DNA of 27,373 bases from CAMFKD01 sp964436955 (lineage in GTDB: Bacteria > Chlamydiota > Chlamydiia > Chlamydiales > JAJFMA01), in assembly GCA_964436955.1 (NCBI GenBank), contig CAYTFC010000039.1, positions 1 through 27,373 of the forward strand. Direction: 5' to 3'. The position numbers were made by a program, and so were the translations under genes. Shown in pieces: positions 14,625 through 22,624 of the stretch; the stretch's first letter is position 1; each line of letters begins with the position of its first letter. The notes under the pieces were generated by a model. That model worked only from the letters and a program-made list of their open reading frames with translations, had not been told where the DNA came from and ran no database searches.

Positions 14625-16235
14625 TTACGTTCGATTTTGAAGAATTGCATTATGATGAGGTTTTTTTTCTAGAACCGCAAACTTGTAACCACGCTTCGCC
14701 AGATCGGCGCGCTCTTCGGAGGATAAGTTAGATACATCCACGAAATTATGGGGGCTTAAATCTTTTCTGCTTAAGTTAACGAGGTATTTGAGTGCATAGA
14801 GTTCCTCATATTTTTCTTTGACAATCCCCCATCTGAGGTCGTCTCCCTTTCCAATCCAGCCAAGGATTAAGTCTGGGCACTTATTAAGTACATAATCAGC
14901 ATCGTATTTGCAATGAGCACATTCGAATTTCGCCGTTTGACAACCTAGCCTAGCAATGTTTTTCTCATTCACGCCTAACATGTCAATGGTATGTAAGCCC
15001 GAATAGAAGGGCACTTTACCCGCGGCATCGACTGCGATAATTTTTCCAGGGTAATTTTCCTGAAGAAACTGCCCTGTGGCTTGCCAACCGTCATACTTGG
15101 GAAACCGATACTGAAAGCGTCCATCAGAAAGTGTGGATTTAAATTGGGCTACAAAAATGACGATAACCAAAGCCTTGATCAACTGAGGGCTATAGTTCTG
15201 TAGCAATGGCAATAAAGCATAAAGAGAGAAGGGAAAGAGAACAATCAAAAAGCGTTCGTAGTAGAAGTCTCCGCCAGCCAACACCACATAAGTCGTCCAC
15301 AGCATTACGAAAATCATGGAAAACCCAAGCGGTTGCCTGCGATCCAGCAGATATTTCCGTAGCAGTAGAGACATTGTGAGTAAGACAATAAGCCATAGTC
15401 CTGTATGCAGGTAATTTCTGATTAGAAACTTAACTCCATTTTTCCATTGGTCAAATCGATTTAATTCAGCCATCCGGAGATAGTAAGTGTTGCTCATCAG
15501 CTCCCCATAATAGTACAGCCGCCAGAATGTGTAACAAAGGAATGACAGTGCGAGGGTCGATGCAATCAACATACATAATTTATAGTCTTTTTTTACAAAA
15601 AGATAGCCCACAACGATCAGTGGAAGGACAAATCCATCGACTCGACTTAGTAGGGATAATACGGTAAGGAGGGCCAGAGCGTAGGCGCGCCAGCGGACCG
15701 TCCTGTTTTGTACTTCCAACACAAATAGGGTAGCCACTGCAATGAAGACGACAACTATTGTTTCGAGCCCCGTCGCAATATTGACCCAAAACCAGGGATT
15801 GAAGGCAAGTAGCCAGCCACCAAGCAAGGCTTGAGAGTCCCCTAGCTTGATTTGCAGCAACTTCACAAATAACCAAATCGTACCTAGAAAGAATAGGGAG
15901 TTTAGTCCAACGCTGAAGGCATAGACCCACTTGATTGGTAGAATCATTGCTGGGGTCATTAACAAGACGTGTAAAAAATTCGAGTACCCCTCTACCCATT
16001 CCCCAGGGTTGAATACAATCCCGTGACCGTCATAAAAGTTCTTAGCATAGCGATACGTGATGAAGGCGTCATCAGAACCCCATGCATGACCACTCGTATC
16101 TTTCCAGGACTGTCCCAACATCGCATGGAGAGCTACGCCTATTATGCCGACTAAAAACATCAAACCGAGCTGAATATTGAAGGAAGTAAAAAATCGATTT
16201 TCGGGACGTTTTTGTGTAGCCGATTGCATTTCCAT
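14625..16235 (-). CDS. GT-C fold membrane glycosyltransferase
   Basis: This 536-aa polytopic protein has about ten hydrophobic segments between residues 20 and 385, then a soluble C-terminal domain. The first extracytoplasmic loop carries GSDDAFITYRYAKNF (53-67) and NPGEWVEGYSNFL (76-88). This Asp-Asp and glycine-rich pattern is that of GT-C enzymes such as actinobacterial AftB-like arabinofuranosyltransferases and related bacterial families. Such enzymes use polyprenyl-phosphate sugars on the outer side of the inner membrane. The acceptor here is unknown; a lipopolysaccharide or surface glycan is plausible. It is a single gene, convergent with dcd. The ribosome site is weak, and the ATG two codons downstream is an alternative start. 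Confidence 0.75.
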   Translation of the reverse strand: MEMQSATQKRPENRFFTSFNIQLGLMFLVGIIGVALHAMLGQSWKDTSGHAWGSDDAFITYRYAKNFYDGHGIVFNPGEWVEGYSNFLHVLLMTPAMILPIKWVYAFSVGLNSLFFLGTIWLFVKLLQIKLGDSQALLGGWLLAFNPWFWVNIATGLETIVVVFIAVATLFVLEVQNRTVRWRAYALALLTVLSLLSRVDGFVLPLIVVGYLFVKKDYKLCMLIASTLALSFLCYTFWRLYYYGELMSNTYYLRMAELNRFDQWKNGVKFLIRNYLHTGLWLIVLLTMSLLLRKYLLDRRQPLGFSMIFVMLWTTYVVLAGGDFYYERFLIVLFPFSLYALLPLLQNYSPQLIKALVIVIFVAQFKSTLSDGRFQYRFPKYDGWQATGQFLQENYPGKIIAVDAAGKVPFYSGLHTIDMLGVNEKNIARLGCQTAKFECAHCKYDADYVLNKCPDLILGWIGKGDDLRWGIVKEKYEELYALKYLVNLSRKDLSPHNFVDVSNLSSEERADLAKRGYKFAVLEKKPHHNAILQNRT

Positions 16236-16498
16236 CGCTATTCCGTTAGAAAATGTTATGAGAAAAGCAGGCTACATATTTCCAAGCAAAATTGCAACTG
16301 AAGACCTGAGTGTATGAGAGGTCGTGAGCACGTACACATCGTACACATAGTCGATCTTATCAATTTTAGCGAATCGATTATCATATCCAATCGCTAAAAC
16401 TAGTAACTATCATTGAGTAAATGATTTTATGTTTAGTAAAAATGTTTGTATTTTAATTTATTTACTAGTATTCTAATGTTTAAGTTTTTGTAATTTTT
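16236..16498. other. Divergent AT-rich intergenic region
   Basis: This region lies between the glycosyltransferase (minus) and the nucleoside-hydrolase-like gene (plus). It becomes extremely AT-rich from about 16385. I see a short tandem GTACACATC-like repeat near 16331-16350 and no gene or tRNA. Promoters for both flanking genes presumably lie here, but none stands out. Confidence 0.4.
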
Positions 16499-17827
16499 TT
16501 GAGGTTTAAGTTGTTAAAGCAAATTATTTTTGTTCTATATGTTTGTCTCTTTGTATTAACGGGGTTGCATGGCGAGAAGACTGACGCAATTCTATTGAAA
16601 GACTTTGCTCACGTTGCGATTGCAACGGACTTGGAACCTGATGATGTGCTGGCTATAGCGCTCATTTTTCAGGAAGCCAACAAAAGCTACTATCAGAAGG
16701 GTGGAAGATATCCTATCCAACTTATTGTGGTGGGCGAGGGAAACACACGTATTAAGAAAATGCGCATGGAGGCAATGTTAAGCAATTTGTTTCCGATTCC
16801 AAAGGGAGTTAAAGTCAAAGTCGTTGAAGGGCACTCAAGCTTGGACAACATCTTTACCTATGATGGGGAAGAGCTATTGACTAAGAGGGAACTGGAGTCG
16901 ACTCCTTTTGTGGAAAACAGTGGAAAAAAGGCTATTCAAGCTCTTACTGATTTTCTAGGGAGATCCGAGAGACCCCTAATTGTTCAGCTAAAGCCAATAC
17001 AGGAATTGCTTGAAGTGGATGCTGCTTTATTCAGCAACACAACCATGCTAGTTTACGGAAGCTTTAATCTTCGAAAAACGCTCCTTGACGAGGAGATAGC
17101 TAAGCGTGGCGTTGATTTGCAAGATTTATTGGATTTTCTCTCTAGTCATTTCAAGATGGTGGGGGTTGTGGAATCCTATGGGATGATCGGGGATCAACCT
17201 TCTATTTATCATAAGAATGCGTGGACCCGTGAAATTGCCGATTATATTACATACTCGTACTCTCCATTTTTTCAGATGTTTCGCCAGCTCGTGCGGAATT
17301 GGAACACGTATCTCCTGGAAGGACAATTGCTCGATATCGAACAGGGAATATCTCAGGTACTATCGCAGGCAAGCGATGATGTTCATGTTGGACAGCTTAT
17401 GGCGGCGATGACAAAACTAAGTGCTTTGAAGGACGTGTGGAATGACGACGACTTTCTCGATTTCTATAATAATTTGAGTGAGCTTATTGTACAAATGCAG
17501 GCTTCAAGGCATCTTGAGCAGCTTCAACGGGATCTTAATTTCGCAATGCTGATTAGTCCAAGCTCGGGTTTGCAATTTACTTTGGCGGACATTTGCGTGG
17601 CTTTGGCGTTGGTTGAGCCCACACTGTCCTCAAGTGCCGTGCAGATAAAGGTCAGTGATTATGGATTTTTGATTCCGGAAAAGGTTAAAGAATCACCCTT
17701 ACGTTACTATGACAGAGTGGAGAAAGAGGACTTTGCGGAGCTGTTGCTGAAGCAACTTCGTTGTGAAAATGAACATTACAAACAGCTGCAAGCTTTGCGC
17801 GCTGAAGAGGAATTCATCGGTCTTTAG
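16499..17827 (+). CDS. Secreted inosine-uridine nucleoside hydrolase-like protein
   Basis: The 442-aa protein starts with a signal peptide (FVLYVCLFVLTGLHG, cleavage near residue 25). The mature N-terminus AIATDLEPDDVLAIALIF (40-57) resembles the Ca-binding DTDxGxDDAxAL motif of nucleoside hydrolases, with the first Asp changed to Ala. Later regions PLIVQLKPIQELLEVD and FTLADICVALALVEP are consistent with that fold. The C-terminal part is helical and not recognised. Start: TTG 16499 gives the longest frame, but TTG 16511, 6 bases after GAGG (16501-16504), is the better initiation site. A periplasmic or secreted nucleoside-salvage or effector role is inferred. Confidence 0.6.
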   Translation: MRFKLLKQIIFVLYVCLFVLTGLHGEKTDAILLKDFAHVAIATDLEPDDVLAIALIFQEANKSYYQKGGRYPIQLIVVGEGNTRIKKMRMEAMLSNLFPIPKGVKVKVVEGHSSLDNIFTYDGEELLTKRELESTPFVENSGKKAIQALTDFLGRSERPLIVQLKPIQELLEVDAALFSNTTMLVYGSFNLRKTLLDEEIAKRGVDLQDLLDFLSSHFKMVGVVESYGMIGDQPSIYHKNAWTREIADYITYSYSPFFQMFRQLVRNWNTYLLEGQLLDIEQGISQVLSQASDDVHVGQLMAAMTKLSALKDVWNDDDFLDFYNNLSELIVQMQASRHLEQLQRDLNFAMLISPSSGLQFTLADICVALALVEPTLSSSAVQIKVSDYGFLIPEKVKESPLRYYDRVEKEDFAELLLKQLRCENEHYKQLQALRAEEEFIGL

Positions 17828-17842
17828 TCGATCTAAAGAGTT

Positions 17843-17860
17843 CGGAAGAGGAGGGATTCG
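17843..17860 (-). pseudogene. 3' fragment of a tRNA-Ser gene
   Basis: CGGAAGAGGAGGGATTCG matches the 3' end of the tRNA-Ser genes (acceptor and part of the T-arm) on the minus strand, with the same AAAGAGTT flank as tRNA-Ser(TGA). The 26 bases 17835-17860 match 18161-18186 at 24 positions. The rest of the tRNA is missing. This is the pattern left by integration at a tRNA 3' end or by segmental duplication. Confidence 0.75.
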
Positions 17861-17905
17861 GCGCTACATATTCTGTTGTAGCGCCGCTTCGTCGAAGCGG
17901 CATAC
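17860..17905 (+). repeat. REP-like palindromic repeat, copy C (partial)
   Basis: GCCGCTTC/GAAGCGGC (17883-17890, 17894-17901) follows a TTGTAGC leader. The leader is itself mirrored by GGCGCTACA at 17860-17868, so two nested hairpins are possible. The conserved tail of the other copies is lost after CATA. Confidence 0.7.
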
Positions 17906-17997
17906 TCGAATGAAAGTGGGGCGCTAAGAAAAATTGCAACTGGAGTAGATTGGTTTCTTTAACCCGAAGGGTTTAAGGCCTGGCGACGTCTTCACTG

Positions 17998-18025
17998 GGG
18001 TGGCGCGGTCTGTCCCCAGACCGCG
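17998..18025 (+). repeat. Hairpin element, member 1 of an inverted pair
   Basis: A 9-bp stem CGCGGTCTG/CAGACCGCG (18004-18012, 18017-18025) with loop TCCC is preceded by GGTGG. The inverted element at 18074-18101 has the same leader and loop pattern with a different stem. A small AACCC/GGGTT hairpin lies just upstream (17961-17973). Confidence 0.65.
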
Positions 18026-18073
18026 AAATCTAAAAGTTATTTACGAAAGGTTTGCCCAATGGACTTCAAATTT

Positions 18074-18101
18074 CGGTGCCTGAGGACAGGCACCGCCACC
18101 A
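18074..18101 (-). repeat. Hairpin element, member 2 of an inverted pair
   Basis: On the minus strand this reads GGTGG then CGGTGCCTG/CAGGCACCG around TCCT (stem 18074-18082 and 18087-18095). Compared with member 1 the stem bases differ but remain paired. The leader GGTGGCG and the loop-flanking TGTCC..CA are constant. Confidence 0.65.
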
Positions 18102-18168
18102 TAACTACAGCGTCGCTTACTGCCAACAAAAAAGCTGTTTAGGATAGGGTATGGGAGTCAAAAGAGTT

Positions 18169-18255
18169 CGGAAGAGGTAGGATTCGAACCCACGGTGCCC
18201 TCACGAGCACTTCTGTTTTCAAGACAGACGCATTCGGCCACTCTGCCACTCTTCC
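18169..18255 (-). tRNA. tRNA-Ser (anticodon TGA)
   Basis: This is an 87-nt class II tRNA on the minus strand. It has acceptor GGAAGAG/CTCTTCC with discriminator G, anticodon loop CTTGAAA giving TGA, a long variable arm (GTGCTCGTGAGGGCAC), and T-arm GGGTTCGAATCC. CCA is not encoded. Its 5' half is nearly identical to tRNA-Ser(CGA) at 8266-8352. Its 3' end is duplicated at 17835-17860. Confidence 0.95.
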
Positions 18256-18576
18256 GAAGTAAATATGTTGCCATAATCCGCGGCTAAAAGCAACGAGATC
18301 TTGCATATCGCAGAGGCTAGGATCCCGAAACACGCTAACTATAACTTCCAGTTCTGCAAATCATGGACTCTACGGTAATTAACTATTCAACAACTGCGCG
18401 TATTTTAATATTATTTGTATATTACAGTCAATATTTAATATGATTTTAGTTGATATATTAATAATTCGTTCAAATAATTTTTACAATTTAATTCAGGCTT
18501 GTAATAATGAAGGTGTGAGCTGGTGGTGGTAACACGAAACAAGTACCTAAGATAGAACGTAACACATGGTTTATAA
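18256..18576. other. Gene-free AT-rich region upstream of the 746-aa gene
   Basis: No ORF or RNA gene can be supported here. The sequence is strongly AT-rich from 18375 to 18500. It loosely resembles the leader of the 459/460-aa genes (TTTTACAATTTAATTCAGG). A short stretch ACAAGTACCTAAGATAG (18539-18555) resembles ACAAGTACCTATGATAT before tRNA-Ser(CGA) at 8243-8259. It probably contains promoters for the tRNA (minus) and the 746-aa gene (plus). Confidence 0.4.
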
Positions 18577-20817
18577 ATGAGACACCGCGATGAAGAAAGC
18601 TCTTCAAATCTAACGATTGTCGATGCGGTTGAGACCTTATCCAATATCGCTGATCTTGAGCCTGAACGCGATGTGGGAATAAGTCACAAGGCTGATTTGA
18701 CTATCCTCGGAAAGTCGGTAGCCTACCGCACAGTGCATTGGTTGCAACAGACTGATGCAGATACCACCCTAGACGTCATCAAGAATACATTTCGCATTGT
18801 ATTACGCTACCTACGCAGCTTCTACAAGGAGGAGCATGGGTACCTTACCGATGCAGCTACGGTCGAGGGGATAAAGACTATTATGGTGTTGGTGGGTGAA
18901 GCCGCCAAGAAGCTTGATCGTTTCACAAAAATCTTTCATGGGGCAAAAGCATCGAGTGTCACTCATCTGAAAGAATACAAACAGCTCCAGGAGTTCTATC
19001 AAAAGCGTATTGCTCGCAAAATCGATGAAGGAACGTTGGGTAAGTGGGTACTAGCGTTAACAGCCCCTCACTTACCAGTAAGCGAAGTGACGGAGGCTCC
19101 TGAAGTAGGGGCCGCAACACTTGAAACACGTAAGGTCTTTGTTGATCTTGATAGTGTAAAGAAAGATGTGGAGTACGAGCTGTTCTTTTTGCGCAAAGAT
19201 GATGGCACGCGTTTTTTCAGTCCTGCGTTACTACGTAATGTGCGATTGGTTTGCGATTTTGGGGATTATTTTGGCGAAGGCAAAGGGGATGACCCATTAT
19301 CACGTTCTGAGATCTGGCAAGATTGGATGTATCAGATTTCTGCTCGCAGCATCTTGAAGGCTGCTAGAAAGGAAATGGAAGCGTTCTATCGTGGTTGCGC
19401 GGGAGCGCGATCCCAAGAACTTGTGGCGGTCGTAAACTATACTTTGATGTCGCTGTCGATGGCTGCGAATCCACGTAATTTAAGACGTAATCGTCCGGTC
19501 AAGTCGTGCATGCAATATTATGTCGACTTTCAGGTATTTCTCCGCGCAACATTAACCTCCCGCGAGTATCAAAAGCTGGTGACATACCCTCCTCGCAAGA
19601 CAAACAAAATGGCGTGGTGCCTTCTCACTATCGTTAATAGCCTTTGTGAAGGCCTGTATATGCATTCCGTTGGTTATAGTGAGATGTCGCCTGTTATTAG
19701 TAATCTGTTAGAAAAAGCTCGTCAAGTTACCATGAGCTATGATGAAGATGAAGAAGAAGTGGGATCCACGTGGTGGAGCAAACTTGATTTTGATTATCAG
19801 GCTATGGGTAAGTTAATGCGACGCCATCCAAATGGTCCCTTGTACAAGGTTTTGCAGTACTTGAAGGATGATGGCCAGCATTCATTTGATCCGTTGGTTC
19901 AGAATAACATTCCTAATCTTTGGTATGACATACAACTAGGTGAACGTATTATTGGCAATATTCGAATGCCTTCACCGATACGTCAAAGCGTCATTGGTAA
20001 GTGTGTCGTGGTAGATGAGTTCAAAGCAGCGCTTCGTAGCTACCGCGAAAATCGCGATCCCGGTGGGCACCTGTTATTTAACCTTTCGGATCGCACTTCT
20101 TGGTTGGAGCATAGTCGTTGCGAGGTGCTGGAACGACTACAGGATAAAACTGACTTTTCTCACCATTTGCGAGTTGTAACGCTTGCGACGAGTACAGATT
20201 TCTATCAGCAGGTAGCTCCTTATCACGATGCCAATCATGCGGATCCGTTTATGGAGCAGCTACAAGATCAAATCACCGGAGAGGGTGGGGGCTACTTTTT
20301 TCCAGAAAATGTGAGGGCCACCTTGTTTACCTCATTTCTACCCCATTTAATACGTGGAATCCATGACGTGTTCTTTGGCGGTAAGAATATTTTGGTGAGA
20401 CGAGAGCGTTTAGATTTTATACAGCTAGTCCACATGTTTCTGGCGATCAAGGTTATTGAGCTGGTTAAGCCGGATACGCTGAGTTTCACTTGTAAAGATG
20501 GTGTGGATACGGGTACGGCCTTTAGCGCGATGGTTTTTGCATGTCTTAATCTGTTGAATGGTGCGGATCTCGATCAGCGCAATCTAGACTATCTTTACGT
20601 GATGCTTTACGGGCCTGCGTTGTTAGTGCGTGAAAGGACTATGTTGCCTGATCGCTTCCACAGAGCCGTAGGAGCTATTAAGTCTATTGCTCAGGTTGCT
20701 GATGAAAATGGCGGAGCCTTAAGGCGGGAAATTGTGAAGGTGTTGCAGCCTTTGTTTTCCTTTTCGCTGTTGGAAACCAAAACGTTTATTCCGCAACCCA
20801 TTCAAGTACTTTATTAA
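18577..20817 (+). CDS. Large unknown protein with a CKDGVDTG motif
   Basis: This 746-aa soluble protein has no signal peptide, and its N-terminal half is largely helical. I do not recognise the N-terminal part. An acidic stretch (DEDEEEVG, 390-397) separates the halves. The C-terminal half contains RVVTLATSTDFYQQVAPYHD (about 532-551), GGYFFPENVRA and LSFTCKDGVDTGTAFSA (635-651). The last resembles the CX5R phosphatase loop of SopB/IpgD-like and tyrosine phosphatases, but Thr stands where Arg would be needed. It may be an inactive phosphatase-like or unrelated chlamydial family protein. The ATG has no clear ribosome site. A type III secreted role is possible but unsupported by direct evidence. 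Confidence 0.7.
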   Translation: MRHRDEESSSNLTIVDAVETLSNIADLEPERDVGISHKADLTILGKSVAYRTVHWLQQTDADTTLDVIKNTFRIVLRYLRSFYKEEHGYLTDAATVEGIKTIMVLVGEAAKKLDRFTKIFHGAKASSVTHLKEYKQLQEFYQKRIARKIDEGTLGKWVLALTAPHLPVSEVTEAPEVGAATLETRKVFVDLDSVKKDVEYELFFLRKDDGTRFFSPALLRNVRLVCDFGDYFGEGKGDDPLSRSEIWQDWMYQISARSILKAARKEMEAFYRGCAGARSQELVAVVNYTLMSLSMAANPRNLRRNRPVKSCMQYYVDFQVFLRATLTSREYQKLVTYPPRKTNKMAWCLLTIVNSLCEGLYMHSVGYSEMSPVISNLLEKARQVTMSYDEDEEEVGSTWWSKLDFDYQAMGKLMRRHPNGPLYKVLQYLKDDGQHSFDPLVQNNIPNLWYDIQLGERIIGNIRMPSPIRQSVIGKCVVVDEFKAALRSYRENRDPGGHLLFNLSDRTSWLEHSRCEVLERLQDKTDFSHHLRVVTLATSTDFYQQVAPYHDANHADPFMEQLQDQITGEGGGYFFPENVRATLFTSFLPHLIRGIHDVFFGGKNILVRRERLDFIQLVHMFLAIKVIELVKPDTLSFTCKDGVDTGTAFSAMVFACLNLLNGADLDQRNLDYLYVMLYGPALLVRERTMLPDRFHRAVGAIKSIAQVADENGGALRREIVKVLQPLFSFSLLETKTFIPQPIQVLY

Positions 20818-20833
20818 CAGAAGAACTTGAAAA

Positions 20834-20926
20834 GGGATCTAAAGGACTTTGGAAAAGGGACGTAAGGGACGAACAAACCGGCATCATTTGTCCCTTACGT
20901 CCCTTTTTCAAAGTCCTTTAGGTCCC
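20834..20926. terminator. Long hairpin between convergent genes, GGGAC-rich
   Basis: The arms 20834-20877 and 20887-20926 pair over about 40 bp with only two wobble positions and a small bulge. The loop is about 9 bases. The arms are built from repeated AAGGGAC/GTCCCTT units, and more GTCCCTT units continue to about 20947. Lying between the 746-aa gene (plus) and the M32 gene (minus), it can end transcription from both sides. Confidence 0.7.
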
Positions 20927-20951
20927 TTTCGTCCCTTGGGTCCCTTGTCTC

Positions 20952-22493
20952 TTAGGTTTTTTTAGTAAGCCGGTAGACTTTTTTGTATTTCTTGTTGAGG
21001 TAGTCGATATAGGGTTCAGCGGACATCTTTTTACCACAGATTTTCTTAATCAAATCGGGTCCAGAATAATATCTACCATGTTGATGCACTTGTTCCGTCA
21101 GCCATTCGCGCGTGAAGGCAAATTCGCCTTTCTTAATCTTTTGGCTCCATGTGGGGAAGCTTTTTTCAAACGCCTCAAAGAGCATACCGGCATACACATT
21201 TCCAAGTGCGTATGTGGGAAAATAGCCAAACGCGCCCATAGACCAATGAATATCTTGCAAACAGCCCTCTGCATCATTTTTGGGAGTTACGCCGAGAAGT
21301 TCGGTCATTTTGGCATTCCAAGCTTCTGGTAAGTCTTTTACCTTTAAGGATCCTTCCATTAATGCAAGTTCGATCTCAAAACGCAGAATGATGTGTAGTG
21401 TATAGGTGACTTCATCTGCTTCCACACGCACTAAAGAGGGCACAACCTTATTGACGGCACGGAATAGTTGGATGTCTGAAACGTCGCGAAATTTTGGAGC
21501 CAAAACCTCTTGCAAAAGTGGTAAGCAGAAGCTCCAAAAGGGTTGGCTGAGTCCGATTCGCGTTTCCCAAAAGCGCGACTGGCTTTCATGAATTCCCAGA
21601 GAAATGGCTTCGCCGAGTGGTGATCCATATTCATCGGTAGGTAAACCTTGCTCATAGAACCCATGTCCAGCTTCATGTAAAACAGCTAAAAGGCTTCCCA
21701 ATGGGTTGTTGGGGTCCAGGCGCGTGGTAATACGGCTATCTGTGGGATGTGTGGCATTTGAAAAAGGGTGGGCCGAGAGGTCCAGGCGTCCGCGATCCAT
21801 ATCGTAGCCAATAGCATGCAGAAGTTTGTCGGCAAGTTCCATTTGTTGAGCGTGTGTATACGTGCCTTGAAGGATTTGGTCATTAACTTGCTTGGCTTTT
21901 TTAATGCGCTGCAAAAGGCTGGTTATCGCCGGCTTTAGAGTGCCGAATAGTTTGGCTACTTCTTTGGTAGTCATACAAGGTTCATAGGCATCTAAAAGCG
22001 CATCGTAGGGATGCTCACGATAACCGAGGAGCTCTGCCTTCTTTCGATTGAGATCCAAGATGCGTTCAAGCGATGGTATAAAGCTTTTAAAATCGTTGTT
22101 TTCGCGGGCATTTCGCCATGGGTGAAGAGAGTCGCTGGTGACTTTCATGAATTCTTTTACAAATGCTGTTGGCAAAGCTGTGGCCATGCGAAAATCTCGG
22201 TGCCACTCTCTCAGCGCCGCCTTTTGCTTATTAGATAGACCCTCTCCTATAACCTTGCCGCTCTTGAGGTCGACTAGACGTCCTAAAGCATCGCGGTACT
22301 TTTTGCTTGTGCGACGATCATGTACTAGTCCCGCTAAAAGCTCTCTTTGAGTGGTCCGTATATCCGCTGCACCTACTGGCATGTAAGTTTCAGCGTCCCA
22401 TCCTAGTAAAGTGATGACCCCTTCAAGTACTTTCGCTTCTTGTGACAGTTTAAAAAGCTTCGCATAATCTTGGGAAATGATCTTGGATTTCAT
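20952..22493 (-). CDS. M32 family metallocarboxypeptidase
   Basis: This 513-aa cytosolic zinc carboxypeptidase belongs to the Taq/Pfu family, which removes C-terminal residues from peptides. The zinc motif is HEAGH (273-277) and the third ligand region is IHESQSRFWE (301-310). The N-terminal GWDAETYMP and the terminal YYSGPDLIKKI region also fit. The length is standard. The ATG is 6 bases after AAGGAA. That ribosome site lies in the tail of a REP-like repeat copy (22502-22566), so the repeat has become part of the gene's leader. No promoter is evident between it and the upstream MurF-Alr gene, so readthrough is possible. Confidence 0.92.
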   Translation of the reverse strand: MKSKIISQDYAKLFKLSQEAKVLEGVITLLGWDAETYMPVGAADIRTTQRELLAGLVHDRRTSKKYRDALGRLVDLKSGKVIGEGLSNKQKAALREWHRDFRMATALPTAFVKEFMKVTSDSLHPWRNARENNDFKSFIPSLERILDLNRKKAELLGYREHPYDALLDAYEPCMTTKEVAKLFGTLKPAITSLLQRIKKAKQVNDQILQGTYTHAQQMELADKLLHAIGYDMDRGRLDLSAHPFSNATHPTDSRITTRLDPNNPLGSLLAVLHEAGHGFYEQGLPTDEYGSPLGEAISLGIHESQSRFWETRIGLSQPFWSFCLPLLQEVLAPKFRDVSDIQLFRAVNKVVPSLVRVEADEVTYTLHIILRFEIELALMEGSLKVKDLPEAWNAKMTELLGVTPKNDAEGCLQDIHWSMGAFGYFPTYALGNVYAGMLFEAFEKSFPTWSQKIKKGEFAFTREWLTEQVHQHGRYYSGPDLIKKICGKKMSAEPYIDYLNKKYKKVYRLTKKT

Positions 22494-22501
22494 CGTTTTT
22501 T

Positions 22502-22566
22502 CCTTAATGTCATCAAAATAAAATAAAAATTTTGTTGATGCCGCTTCGGCGAAGCGGCGCTACAAT
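22502..22566 (-). repeat. REP-like palindromic repeat with conserved tail, copy D
   Basis: On the minus strand it reads TGTAGCGCC, then stem GCCGCTTC/GAAGCGGC (22540-22547, 22551-22558), then CATCAACAAA, a T/A-rich stretch, and TTTTGATGACATTAAGG. It is the most complete copy of the family. It sits between murF-alr and the M32 gene and contributes the latter's Shine-Dalgarno. Confidence 0.75.
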
Positions 22567-22624
22567 GTGTAAAAGAAGCAGTGGCTCTTATATTTTTCCT
22601 TATTTTGACGATATTGGTTTCTTC

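Noticed and set aside
15580..15999. 139-aa minus-strand ORF within the glycosyltransferase
   Set aside because: It is an alternative frame of the GT-C gene, which has clear motifs and membrane segments in the main frame.
17835..18186. CRISPR array or other spaced-repeat system in the hairpin-rich spacer
   Set aside because: The hairpins differ in sequence and orientation and are not regularly spaced. There is no cas gene in the window.
18139..18333. 64-aa ORF reading through tRNA-Ser(TGA)
   Set aside because: Same tRNA-derived peptide pattern as above; not a gene.
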